Shown here: one piece after another, positions 35,201 through 46,197 of the stretch
Layout: every line of letters starts with the position of its first letter
Numbering within the stretch: the stretch's first letter is position 1
Notes under the pieces: model-generated
What the model saw: only the letters and a program-made list of their open reading frames with translations
Databases searched by the model: none
Told to the model about the DNA's origin: nothing
Translations under genes and position numbers: made by a program
Assembly: GCA_025618425.1 (NCBI GenBank)
Contig: CM046835.1
Location: 19,747,374 to 19,811,373 of the forward strand
Direction: 5' to 3'
Length of the DNA stretch: 64,000 nucleotides
Origin: Heliocidaris tuberculata
Lineage: Eukaryota > Echinodermata > Echinoidea > Camarodonta > Echinometridae

Positions 35201-37644
35201 CTCTTGCCGCTATCCAGTAACCTCGCTTTGTATCGTTGTTAAGTTCCCTCGTTTCTTTTCAATGAAATCTAGTATCTCTGTGAAGTGAAGGTTGTATAAT
35301 TGCATATTTTTGTCTTTTCATAGACCATCTTGACACAATGATCCTGAACATCCCTCTTCATTCACCTGTATCGGTGGTCCTGGCTGAGTCCTTCATCGTA
35401 GGGTCCCGGGAGAGATGGGAACGTTACCAGACTCTTCTTGATAAGATCGTCTCTAAGAACGTCGTGTTTGAACTCCACCCCGGCAACCCACGTAAGTCCG
35501 CTCATGTTTGTCATAGTATATTGCTATATACCGCAGGGATGGAATGCATGTCATAAACAAGGATGGTGCCAAAGTGTTTTGTTAAGGGGATACAGGACTA
35601 AGGAATATCTGGCAAGCTGAGAAAGCGTTACATCTGTCAAAATCTCTCATAAGGGGGTCCCTCAAAATTTCTGGCAAGAGGGGAAAAAATCACCAATTTA
35701 GGACATATTTTACAGATTCTAGGGGGAATCTCTCCCCTGCGCTTTCTCCGTAAAAATGCCCTTGGTCATATCCAAAGTCATGACAGTATGCAGACTGTTA
35801 TTACTCCTGATATATGTTCCTCATATTTTCACGTTCATTATGAAAAAAAAGAAGAAATAATCAGTTTTAGATACATTTTTGTGCCAAACACAATCGATAT
35901 TGTTAATACTCAAGAAGAGTAAGGAAACAAGTTAGAGTGAAATATCGTTATGAATATGTAATTATGAAATATAACTAATTTCAGCAAGTGTTGATGAGAA
36001 TGTTTGCCCTTTTTTCTACTACAGATATCACATTCTTCACAGACAAAGGACTGGAATCAGCAAATCATCAAGAGCAGTATGAAAAGATTACACCAGCAGG
36101 GACTCTCTTCATCATGACGAAAAACGAACGATTAAAACAGAACAAAGGTCCAGGGACTGTCCTGGCAGGGCCAAGCGGTGCCAAGACCATGTCAGCAGCC
36201 TCTGCCGGTAAAGCGACCAACAAGGACCGCGACAACGCATCGGTTCAAGCAGGCGAAAGGCAAGGAAGACCGGTACTGCGTCACGTACAGTCGGACATGA
36301 CAAGCGGGTCATCTTTTATTTCTACGAGACCAAGGATGCAATCCCCGGGGAGACCGTTGCAATCGTCGGTACACGGTACAATGCCAAGGTCCATCTTAAA
36401 GAAAGGGGTTCCGGCAGATGACAAGTTTCCGCCGCCTCCTGCAGAGCTCATGTCGAGTAACTCGATTCACAACCCAATGGCTTATATGCGTGACAACAGG
36501 CCCCAGTCTCCCCCACCACAGCAGGGTGTGCGCAGGCGTACATCCCATTCACCAGGCAGTCTGAATGCGAGAGCTAAGAGCCCGATCCGAGTTGACTACC
36601 CAAGGCCGGCAAATGCAAATGCGTCGCCTAGAGGTTCAGGGTCTAGCATGAACAGCTTGGCTGACTCGGGCTACTCTACATCTTCCAGTAATGACCCACG
36701 GAGTAGACCAGCAGGTGGAAACCAGTTCCATGGCAAACTGCCCGATCCAGATTATGATGCAGATCATGAAGTGACAAATGGACAAGGGGTTGACAACATC
36801 GACTACTCCTCAATCAAATCTAGCCCCCAACCTCCAGTACCACCTCCTGTAGCATCGATCCCTTCCAAGCAGAAAATCCCCAACGGAGTACCAGCGGCAC
36901 CTGCTGCACCTCCTCCACCACCCCTCGGGTTCACTCCCCCACCACCACCACCCCAATACTGGGGTGGTGATGGTGGCTAAGATCAAGGCCAACCAAACCC
37001 CGAAGCAGAGTCCAGCCAGTAAACCGCCGATGAACACAGGGAACTCCAGAGACGACATGCTGCAAGAGCTCAAAATGAAAGCAGAGAGGCGAGCATCGAG
37101 AATGGAAGGGATCATCCCTACCAACAGGCCACCAACCTTTGGTAATAAGTCTTCCCCGAGAAACACCAGCAGTTCATCGCCGAGGCCGTTAAACAACAAC
37201 AACAACGACCATCCGAGCAGTGAATTGCAAGCTCGTTTGGCTAAACGTTATTCGCAGGCAGAAGGCGCTGGCATGGATCAGACAAACGTCAGGACACCAC
37301 CAACTCCTGCTGCTAAACCAAGCCCAAGGCAGGCGAACTCTAAAACTCCTCCCGTAGCCCAAAAGTTCGGAGGTGTAAACAACTCTCCGAGGTCCAACGA
37401 TAGCTCGTTTGATTCGCTGGCTGCGGTTCCCAAAGACCTAAGCGCTCTCTCGGTCTCGCAAGTCTGTCAGTGTCTAAAACTGATGAACCTTGAAAAGTAC
37501 AGTGCCGCGTTCAAGAGTAATTCTGTGGACGGACAATTGATGTTAAAGCTCGACAAGGAAGCGTTGGTGGATAGTTTCAAACTCAACAACTGGGACGCTC
37601 AAAGAGTCGAAACATTTATTAAAGGATGGAGACCCAAGTATTGA
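32229..37644 (+). CDS. CABIT-SAM adaptor protein, GAREM-like (gene A)
   Basis: Five exons join in phase: 32229-32381, 32935-33061, 34551-34748, 35324-35491 and 36025-37644, all with GT-AG borders. The product would be about 754 residues if one base is skipped near 36940-36980. Residues 1 to about 245 form a CABIT domain (DIQWSRQQYTLREAI, FPQIMKVVEG, ILRIHQIHTQTRVLAT, LRYAEARFEV, YTGDELTFHLQL, ITPAGTLFIM). Residues 245-680 are a low-complexity tail, with a proline-rich part at about 486-528. The last 72 residues are a SAM domain ending GWRPKY, close to the GWRPK end of GAREM proteins. GAREM proteins bind GRB2 and regulate MAPK signalling from receptor tyrosine kinases; the same role here is inference. 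A frameshift splits the last exon: the first frame stops at 36978-36980. Confidence 0.88.
32382..34550 (+). other. Introns 1 and 2 of gene A
   Basis: Intron 1 is 32382-32934; it contains imperfect repeats of the type gggatacaaatatagcacctttt (about 32560-32780). Intron 2 is 33062-34550; it holds a 508-bp tandem duplication (33241-34263), listed separately. The small exon 32935-33061 lies between them. Confidence 0.75.
33241..34263. repeat. 508-bp tandem duplication with Helitron-like 3' ends
   Basis: Copy 1 starts tttgtaactataaaa at 33241, copy 2 at 33749. The copies are nearly identical, including a hairpin cccgtggatttccacggg followed by ttccgCTAG|T, at 33508-33534 and 34021-34047. A short GC-rich hairpin a few bases before CTAG, then T, is the classic Helitron 3' terminus. 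A matching TC start was not fixed, so membership is inferred. Confidence 0.65.
34749..36024 (+). other. Introns 3 and 4 of gene A
   Basis: Intron 3 is 34749-35323 with short gatgat-type microsatellites (34781-34792, 34976-35000). Intron 4 is 35492-36024. Exon 35324-35491 lies between. No other feature seen. Confidence 0.75.
36940..36980 (+). other. Apparent +1 frameshift in last exon of gene A
   Basis: The frame from 36027 reads through the proline run and ends GGDGG-stop at 36978-36980. The downstream frame, shifted by one base, continues without stop from at least 36964 to the SAM domain and stop at 37644. The GT/AG pair here would give an 18-base intron, too short. One extra base in the C- or G-rich text around caccccaatactggggtgg would explain it. 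Confidence 0.7.
37429..37641 (+). other. SAM domain of gene A
   Basis: Encodes PKDLSALSVSQVCQCLKLM, then LEKYSAAFKSNSVDGQLML and LVDSFKLNNWDAQRVETFIK. This is the SAM pattern: start of helix 1 at LSVSQV, LEKY-x-x-x-F, the central VDG, and a long helix 5. It aligns without gaps to the SAM domain of gene C (60262-60477). Confidence 0.85.
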
Positions 37645-38350
37645 GAGATCAAAGTGTATCAACCACCACTTTGATGTATTATGCAAAAGCAATGCGGGAC
37701 CCAACTCAGTTTTTGTACGCGTCCAGTTGTTTATCCGTCGTCACTGTATGCAACTAAGGAATGAGAACAGCTGACTGCTCGCAGTGTTGTGCATATATTT
37801 GATCTGAATTTATGATCACCCGAAAGGAACAAAAATACTGAAATGAACGATGCATATAATCTGTGATTTTGTCTGTCTTCACTTTTATTAAGGGCTGAAC
37901 TGCTGATATGATGCTGAGATTCGCATTCTCCGTTCACATTTGCTTGCTTATATGCAGTGTCTAGACCAAAAAAAAGGTGTTTCCAAAACTTCCGATCGGC
38001 CGTAGTGCATGCATCAGCTTTATTCTTCCAACTCCACGTTATTCGTGTTTTGTCATTAATCTAGATCTTATTGAGCATGTCAGGCATCCTGACTTTACGC
38101 AAGGGCTTTAAGCAAGCATGGATTATTCAAAACTTGCTATAATCAGTAAAGAATTTATGTTAATTGTGTATTCTTTCATTAATTTAGTTTGTCCTTATTG
38201 TGTATTCTTTCATTAATTTAGTTTGTCCTTGAAGTCCCTGAAATCAGTTTTATATTGTAACTCGTCTGATGATCATGATGATATGTAGTAATTTCGGTAC
38301 CAAGTATATTATTTATTGTTTTCATTTTGAAATAAAGCATAAATTATAAA
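37645..38350 (+). other. 3' untranslated region of gene A with poly(A) signal
   Basis: A poly(A) signal AATAAA at 38331-38336 lies about 690 bases after the stop and is the best candidate for the transcript end. A 34-bp unit (attgtgtattctttcatt...) is duplicated directly at 38163-38230. Confidence 0.6.
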
Positions 38351-40390
38351 ACTCACATACCAACAACACCCCGCTGACATGAAAAAGACGATCCTTCACT
38401 AACTAAATTTCTGAGATATAATATTTTCTCTTTGCTAGTGGAAAATGAAATACCACAGTTTCATCATACTAGATGTCAAAATACACTTGGCACTTTTCAA
38501 CTCGTATCAACTGAGGTTGCATATTGCAAATCTAACTGATGTGAAATTATTTTGACTCAGTTTTCTTTAAATTTCTTTTGATAATCTTCTTAAAATTTTT
38601 CCTTGATTTTTTTGCAAATCACGGCCTTAAAACTTTCGTGATCAGTGATTATTTCTGAATACAACATGACAATAATACTGTTGATAGCACCTAAATTGCC
38701 TTTACTAAGACATATACATGGTTATTTGGTAGCAAAGCTGTTATGGAATGACTGATGTGATGGACATAATTATGTCAAAAACCTTGTCCTAAAACAAATT
38801 AACATTCTTCAACTTTACAATGTGATAACTTCAATTTGATACCAATTGCAGAATGTCAAAAAGAAATTAATGGTAGAATCTCAACACCCTTCTAGATTAA
38901 GTTTTTTAAAGTGTTACATCATATCATTTTAATAATACCGTTAAAAGAAATAACTAGGATCCTTTGGTCACATATATGCTTTGATAATATGTACTGCCGT
39001 TTATTTCGCAGCTTGATAATGATAAGAGGGATCCAAAATCTGATGATTTCCCACTGTTTTCAGGTTGTCAATTAATCACTAACTGTTAGTATTGTTTTCC
39101 TTCAGATCGGGGTAACTTAAAGCTGGGGTTTAAGGTGGATTATTAATGGCATCATATCATGAAAATACAATGCAGGACCCAACTACAACTACAAAATACA
39201 ATGCAGTTTCCCGACTAAAAATATCGGTACTTCTATTCTTTTATGGATTGCCGAATCTCAGCCTTTCCAATCCTTACAGATCACAGATATACTTTAATTC
39301 TATAATTTATGTCCATTGAAATCAATTCAATGACATTAATTCGTCTTCTTCATTACATGACTGCAAGATGATTCGTTCCTTTCTTTGCAGAAATCTTGGA
39401 AATTTGTTATGGCCGAGATCGAATGGTGGACACTTAGCTAGTCATATAAAGTGGACTAGCTTGAGCCAGCTTGACTGAATATTTTTTTTTTATTGATATG
39501 GAGTGTCAAGTTTTGAGACGATTAAATACAATCTTCCTGGTTAAAGATGAAACAAACTTTTTTGGGGGGAGGGGAAGTGTATAGACCACCCCACTGATTA
39601 CTAGTATGTATCGATGTGATATATTCAGTATTGACTACGTTTAGTAATCCACATGAAAATCACTTTGTCAAATCTGGTATGATTTACATGTCCCGTAATG
39701 ACATCTATTAGAGATGTAATTTATCAGATATACTATCCTATATTATTTTGCTATTCATGTTTTATATTTTGAAAGACCATTTGTAAACCGTATCTCTTGT
39801 CACTACATAGAAATTCTATCTCATATTAAGGGAATTAATATATTTTTGATAAATATATCCAACTTAATGCTTGCAAGTAATGTAGATTGTAAATTTTGCT
39901 ATTTTCTAAGAACCGATTGTGGTTTTGCTACGTGTAAAAAGACTGTATGCTATAAAGCAAACACATCGATAGTGTAATTCGCAGTACTATGTGACCTGTC
40001 TTATTAGTAAAGTATTGTACCTTAATTGAACCACTTATGAAGTTCTGTTTATTTTTTTGTTTTCAATCGTTCACCTTTCTTTCGATCCTTTACTTTGTTT
40101 TATTTCATTTATTTATTTATTTATTCATGTATTACTCATTTAGCAACATACATCAAGATGAAACAAAATATTCGTACATATAAGAAAAATAAGCGATTGA
40201 AAATACTGGCTACGCCAGCTAGGACCTGTCCCAAATGACCGATGACCATAATGATAATCAGAAGTATAAAATGTTCCCAAATTGGTCTCCTGTTCATCTC
40301 ACTAAGGGTGGTATCGTTACTCTACAAAAAATAATTTTTAAAAAATCGAAGGATCACTCACTTGACTCCCTGGGGGAGTGAAACTATAGT
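38351..40390. other. Non-coding stretch between genes A and B
   Basis: AT-rich, nothing recognised. It may include extended 3' untranslated sequence of gene A. Confidence 0.4.

Positions 40391-40430
<40 letters not shown>
40391..40430. repeat. GA microsatellite
   Basis: About twenty GA repeats after gtgaagagag. Confidence 0.9.
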
Positions 40431-40433
<3 letters not shown>

Positions 40434-40771
40434 GTTTTCCACGTGAGCTTCAGCAAACCGATTTCTATTCAAAATTAAAGTTGTCGTTATCGTTTATTGG
40501 CCATATGGAAACGGCCATTTATTTAAAAAAAAAAAAATCTTTATTACATGTTATGAATGAATCATACTTGTCGGCTGCATGCAGGATCAAGAAGCTGTGA
40601 ACATTTCCCTGGTATGATGAACATGTACATGTATCATAATCTCCTATGTTTTTAAAAAGGCTCAAGAAAATATCTGAAGATTTTGGTTGCCATTGGTTGC
40701 ATATATTTTATGATTTTTTTTAAATCTTTGTCTCCTTAAATCCTGATCCTCCTGTCTTTCTTGCTCTCACC

Positions 40772-41136
40772 ACCCTCTCTCTCTCTCTCCCTCTTTCTCT
40801 CTCTCTCTCTTTCTCTCTCTCTCTTTCTTTCTCTCTTTTTCTTTCTCTCTCTCTATCTCTCTCTCTTTCTCTCTCTCTTTCTTTCTCTCTTTTTCTTTTT
40901 CTCTCTCTTTCTCTCTCTCTTTCTCTCTTTTTCTCTCTCTTTCTCTCTCTCTTTCTCTCTCTCTCTTTTTTCTTCCCTTTTCTTTCCATCTCTTCGTGTG
41001 TGTATGTTTCTGCATCACCTATTCGCTTTCCCCTCTCCCCTCTCTTTCTCTCTCTCTCTCTATATATATTTTCTTCCCTTTTCTTTCTATCTCTTCGTGT
41101 GTGTGTTTCTGCATCACCTATTCGCTTTCCCCTCTC

Positions 41137-41171
<35 letters not shown>

Positions 41172-41254
41172 ACACTCTCTTTATATATCTCCCTCCTCTC
41201 TCTGCCTCTCTTTCTTCTTCCCTCTCCCTCTCACTTTCTCTAACTTCCCTCTCT
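40772..41254. repeat. 480-bp CT-rich pyrimidine tract
   Basis: Almost pure C/T on the plus strand, mostly (CT)n with CTTT. It includes a duplicated 80-bp block: cacctattcgctttcccctc at 41016 and 41114. Frames across it are artefacts. Confidence 0.9.
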
Positions 41255-42033
41255 CTTGACTCTTCTATGCCAGAGTACTACTGTTAAGTCTGAATAGTTG
41301 AATAAGATCATTTTATAGATAGACCATTATGATAGATGAATGTATCAGATGAATAAAATAGTCTCTAAATACCATTATAAAATTTAAATTATTGTTATTT
41401 GATATAGCCAAATCATATTCTTCGTTGCTTTTCTCGAACGAGGCATATCTTAAAACTAAAAAGTAGTCGCATAAATAATTTTTGAAATTATTACAAGTAA
41501 AGGCTCAATGACAAGAAACGAACAGTTTTCTTGAATTTCGCTTTAACAGAGCAGTTTTATTTTATTTACATTGCTATAAATCCATATTTTAACGAACCAG
41601 TCGCCTAAAATAGAACTTTTTTTATATACAAAAATACGATCATAGCGTATTATACTCATTGAAAATAAATGAAAACGGACCAGCCGCCTGTTATAATGAA
41701 AACAATGGGTGATTGTATGAGCAATAAAAAAACAAATGAAAAAATTGAATTGTTCAGATAGTTCGTCAACGAACCATACAAAACTAGATATCAATAAAGA
41801 CGCCAAAATAAATCTATTTTTCCTGATTTTAACAAAATTAAACAAATTAGCTGTCACAATCGAATAGAATACATTTTATATACATCATCTCATAAAACCA
41901 CATGGTCGAAACATTTCACCCTTTTGGCAATTCACCATATTTCCATCTATTCCGAATAACGTTCAAAGGAACCACGTCAACTATATGATTATTCTTCCTC
42001 CTACATGTAATTGTAGGTTTGATTAAGATCATT
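41255..42033. other. Non-coding spacer
   Basis: AT-rich; nothing recognised. Confidence 0.4.
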
Positions 42034-43279
42034 CAGGGGCGGCGGAGCGTCTTTCAAAGTAGGGGGGCAACAGCAAAAAAGGGCACTTTTGGGGAAAAAG
42101 GGGGCACCTACAAGGAATGAACATAAAGCGAAAAAAAAGGACCATTTTGTGACATTGGTATTACCCTACAGTCTAATTAATATAGTTATTATCAAGCATC
42201 ACCTTCTTCCTTTTTACTGTGGTTCTGGCCACTACTTCAAATTCCTTGATTAGCAGTTATGTGTAATTGTCTAATGATCTAACGAAGCGAGCGAGCAAAA
42301 ATTTTCGGACTTTTCCTTCTAATGCTGAATTCCATAAGCATGAGTTGTACATTATTTACAGCGATATAATGAAAATGACAACAGCATTTTGGGGAATGTC
42401 AAATGATCTTTTGATTTGTACATTAACCTTGATATTGACACCGATATATAACATACTTTATGCAGTCTGCTTGATTACATTATATACTGTAAGAGCGAGC
42501 GAGATATGGGGACATTTTCAGAAAATATTGCCCTTACTTGGTGTAAATTATTGGCACATTCGAGCGAGCGGAATGAGAAATCCTTTGCTGGGGGTGGGGG
42601 TGGGGTGGGGGTGAGGGTGGGGGTGGGGATTGTGCCCCTTCTGCCTCCAGCTCGGCTGCCTTACATTGTAGTTGTAGTAAAAAAAAGCCGCACCGATTTC
42701 TTAAAGCTAGATATGGAACTTTTGGAGAAAAAAAAAAGTTGGAAATATAGGTAAAATGGGGCGCTCATAAGAAGAGAAAAGGGCTCTTATCAGAGGTGAA
42801 AAGGGCACTTATGAGAAGAAGAAAAGGGCACATATTAGAAGGGAAAAGAGGCACCTATCAGAAGTAAAAATGCACTTATCAAAGGAAAAAAAGGCATTAG
42901 GGAGAAAAGGGGCAATATTTAGATTCGACAAGGGACACTAATCAGAAGGAGAAAAGGATACTTATTAGAGAGATAAGGTGGCAATTATCGGATTTGAAAA
43001 GGGGCACTTTTCAGAAGGCGAAAAGGGCACTTCTTAGAGAGATAAGGTGGCAATTTTTTTTATTTGAAAAGGGGGCACTTTTCAGAAGAAGATAAAGGGC
43101 ACTTATCAGAAGGGGAAAGGGCACTTATTAGAAAGGAAAAGGGGCACATTTATTAGTAAAAAAGGGCACTTATCAGAAAGGGGGCATTTTTCAGAAATAA
43201 AAAGGGCACTTTTGGGGTACTTGAAAAAGTGGGGGCACTGTGCCCCCTGCCCCCCCCCCCCCCCGGCGCGCCGCCCCTG
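42034..43279. mobile_element. hAT-type non-autonomous element with GGGCAC arrays
   Basis: Exact 8-bp duplication agatcatt at 42026-42033 and 43280-43287. The element starts CAGGGGCGGCGGAGCG and ends CGGCGCGCCGCCCCTG, so the inverted ends are CAGGGGCGGCG. These two features define hAT. The interior right half (42750-43230) is a degenerate tandem array of about twenty units such as aaaagggcacttatcagaag. No transposase is seen. The element ends about 430 bases from the stop codon of gene B. Confidence 0.85.
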
Positions 43280-43287
43280 AGATCATT

Positions 43288-43706
43288 GCGATGAAATGAA
43301 CATAAATGAAAACTTTCATCATTAACCAAGTTTTCTTTACTTCATGTCCAAATTTCTGACGAAATACTTCTTAGTTTCTTTGTCTAACTGCACAAAATAT
43401 TTTTTTTTCAGTCAAACAGCATGGATTATAAACAGTATACATAACAATAAGGGCAAAATACCGTCCTAGAAACTAGTGAAAATTGCATCCTTTGTTGTTA
43501 CAATTACAGAATTCTTACAGTGTTAGATATGACATGTTTATTCGAAATAATGCAGCATACCTTTTTATAGAATATTTCTTTCCCTTTTCGGGCTTTTCCT
43601 TGCTAAAATTTTCTTCTTTTGCACTTAGTCTAGGAAAGAATAGGCATTTCTATCATGCCTATTTACCGGCTACTTGAATACAAAATGGTTCAGTCTTAGT
43701 ATAGTG
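43288..43706 (-). other. Likely 3' untranslated region of gene B
   Basis: Read on the minus strand, AATAAA occurs at 43542-43537, about 165 bases after the gene B stop codon, and is a plausible poly(A) signal. Confidence 0.5.
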
Positions 43707-45100
43707 TCAAACATCTTGTAGATCAAGAAACCTACTAAGTGTAGACGTGTGCTCGTCCAATTCGACATCGGCAGGACCCGAGCTCCTACGTTTGGCATCC
43801 TTTTTCTCGTGGATCCCACTCGATCTTGAGAGGGTAAAGAATTTGAAGTTCGACTTGCTCTTCATCACCGAACGCGATGTCGCGTTCTGCTCTGAGCCTC
43901 TGCCAGCATCGACCCATTTCTTTGTCACCGAGACGTAATTCGAGCTGGACATTTCGAAGGGAACGAATTGACTTTGACGAAGCACGGGTTCGGCAGGGTC
44001 TCCGTTTCTATGGCTACCGTAAGAGGAACTATCGTCTGGTGAGTTTGCAGACGAACCGAAAACCCCGCCAAATCTTCTGGTAGTGTCTTTCCGTTTCGGC
44101 TGTATTCGTCGCAGCACTACTCGAGTACTCCCGTCTGTCTGCTCGACTGTGATCGGTACCTCGATTTCCCTTGAGTTCGATGAAACAGAAGCATCTTCGC
44201 GAGATTCAACATCCACTCTGCTCTCCATCGCATCGCTGACGTTGTCACCGACGTCGACATCATCCTCGCTATTATCAATTTCCTTTTCATGATCACCATT
44301 TCGACTCTCCCTCGTATCTTGTTCGCTGCCGTACCCGTAGTCGTCCAAACTCATGAGCAACCTCTTCCGGGCTCGAATCATAGCCTGTCTTTCCTCTTCG
44401 CTCATTTCCTCTTCCCCCGACAGCAGATTCGACGATGCTGCCGCTGTCGCATTCGAAGTATCCACTGTTCGAAGCCATTGAAGGGCACAGTTATTTCTGG
44501 TTTGACTGTTCTTGAAGCTTTCACCCCTTGAGGCTGCCATCATGTTTGCCATGGCGGAGCCGGAGATGTTCCCGCCATCTTGAGATGATGTCGTCTGCTT
44601 CGGTTGGTGCCGGCCGAAGTTTTTGTGATATGCTGTGCTCACTCGTACAATCTTAGGTGATATCTGCAGCTTGGCAAGGTCCTCGAGGGTCTTACTGCCT
44701 CGTTGGGATTTCGATATCCCATTGTAAAACAGGATATCTGAGAACAGAAAAAGAGAAGATATTGATTAAGCTTGGTGAGAAAAAAAAAATAACATTTTGT
44801 AAAAAAAAAAATGCACTTAGTAAGGACCTGTAAAATTTCTCCATTCTTAACATTTCCATATCATTAACAGATTTCACTGAGCAACTGGGAAATCTCTCGT
44901 ACAAATTAGTCATTAGTACAGTTCTGCTATCAAAAGTGTAAAGTCAATTCATGAAGCACATTAATGCTAAAGCCGCGCTAAAATCTCAAATAAATTGTGC
45001 CTTGCCATGAGGTAATTAGGTCACGAAATTGCTTTTATCATTTTTACTTTTTATGAATGTCAAAAAACCTAAATGATGTACACATAAATTGCACAATAAC

Positions 45101-45145
<45 letters not shown>

Positions 45146-46148
45146 GATTAACATAAAGGGAAGAATTGGAATGGGTAGGTTTTAATACCTGAACTTCCGC
45201 GGCACATGTCAAAATTCACCCATGATTTGATCTCGCTGGTGAGCTGGTTCATGTATGACGTCATAGCTGAGGGAGGCCTACCGATCAAGCCAGATGCCAC
45301 GGCAACATGGATGTCAAGACCGGAGGGAAGTATGATGACTTTAGGGCTGATTTCGTCTGCAGAAATATAATTAATAAAAATGCTAACTCCAACGTGGAAA
45401 GGAACTTCGTATGAAGTCCACATACACTATGGTCCAAAAGAGCAATTTTACCAGTAACATCACGATAATAGGGAGTAAGTAGAGACTTCCACCGTAAGAT
45501 AGTAAAACGCAAAAAATTGGACCGTATTGCAAATGGGCCAATACAGTAGTCTATCAATATAACAAAAAATATAATAATGACCAGAGGGCAATCAAATTAG
45601 CTAATATTTGGGCCACATCAGACTGGTTTGCAGGATTGGACTAACTTTGTTGGTGATAGGGCCTGGTCCACAATTAGACGGCATGAAATTTATCATATAA
45701 TACAATTTTGATCTTCATAAATGGCTATTTGGAACCACAAGAAGGATGATTACAATTTTATTTTTCCAAGACCTAATGGTATGCAGATTGCACGGTGTGT
45801 GGCGGAATTAATTTCATCTAAGGCAGGATTTTAATCAAAAGGTTATCCCATGGTATTGTAGAAGAGAAAGTATTCGTATTTTGATTATGAAACACTGATA
45901 ATTTCCAGATAACATTTACAGTACATATGGTTGCCTGTTAGATGTAGCCTATTCAGGGGTGTATTGTAGGACCAGCCATTGAGGGGCTCTCGTGTCAAGG
46001 GGGTGCAGGTTTCATTATGTAGCTGGAATGGGGGTGCAGGTTTCATTATGTAGCTGGAATGCGAGAGAATATGGCCACCAAATGAGGAAGTGAGGGGAAT
46101 GTATAAAAGGGAGTCGTATCAACTTCTCTTCAAGTAACCCGCTTTCCC

Positions 46149-46197
<49 letters not shown>

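Noticed and set aside
40720..41287. Frames rich in R/E/K or S/L
   Set aside because: They are translations of the CT/GA microsatellite.
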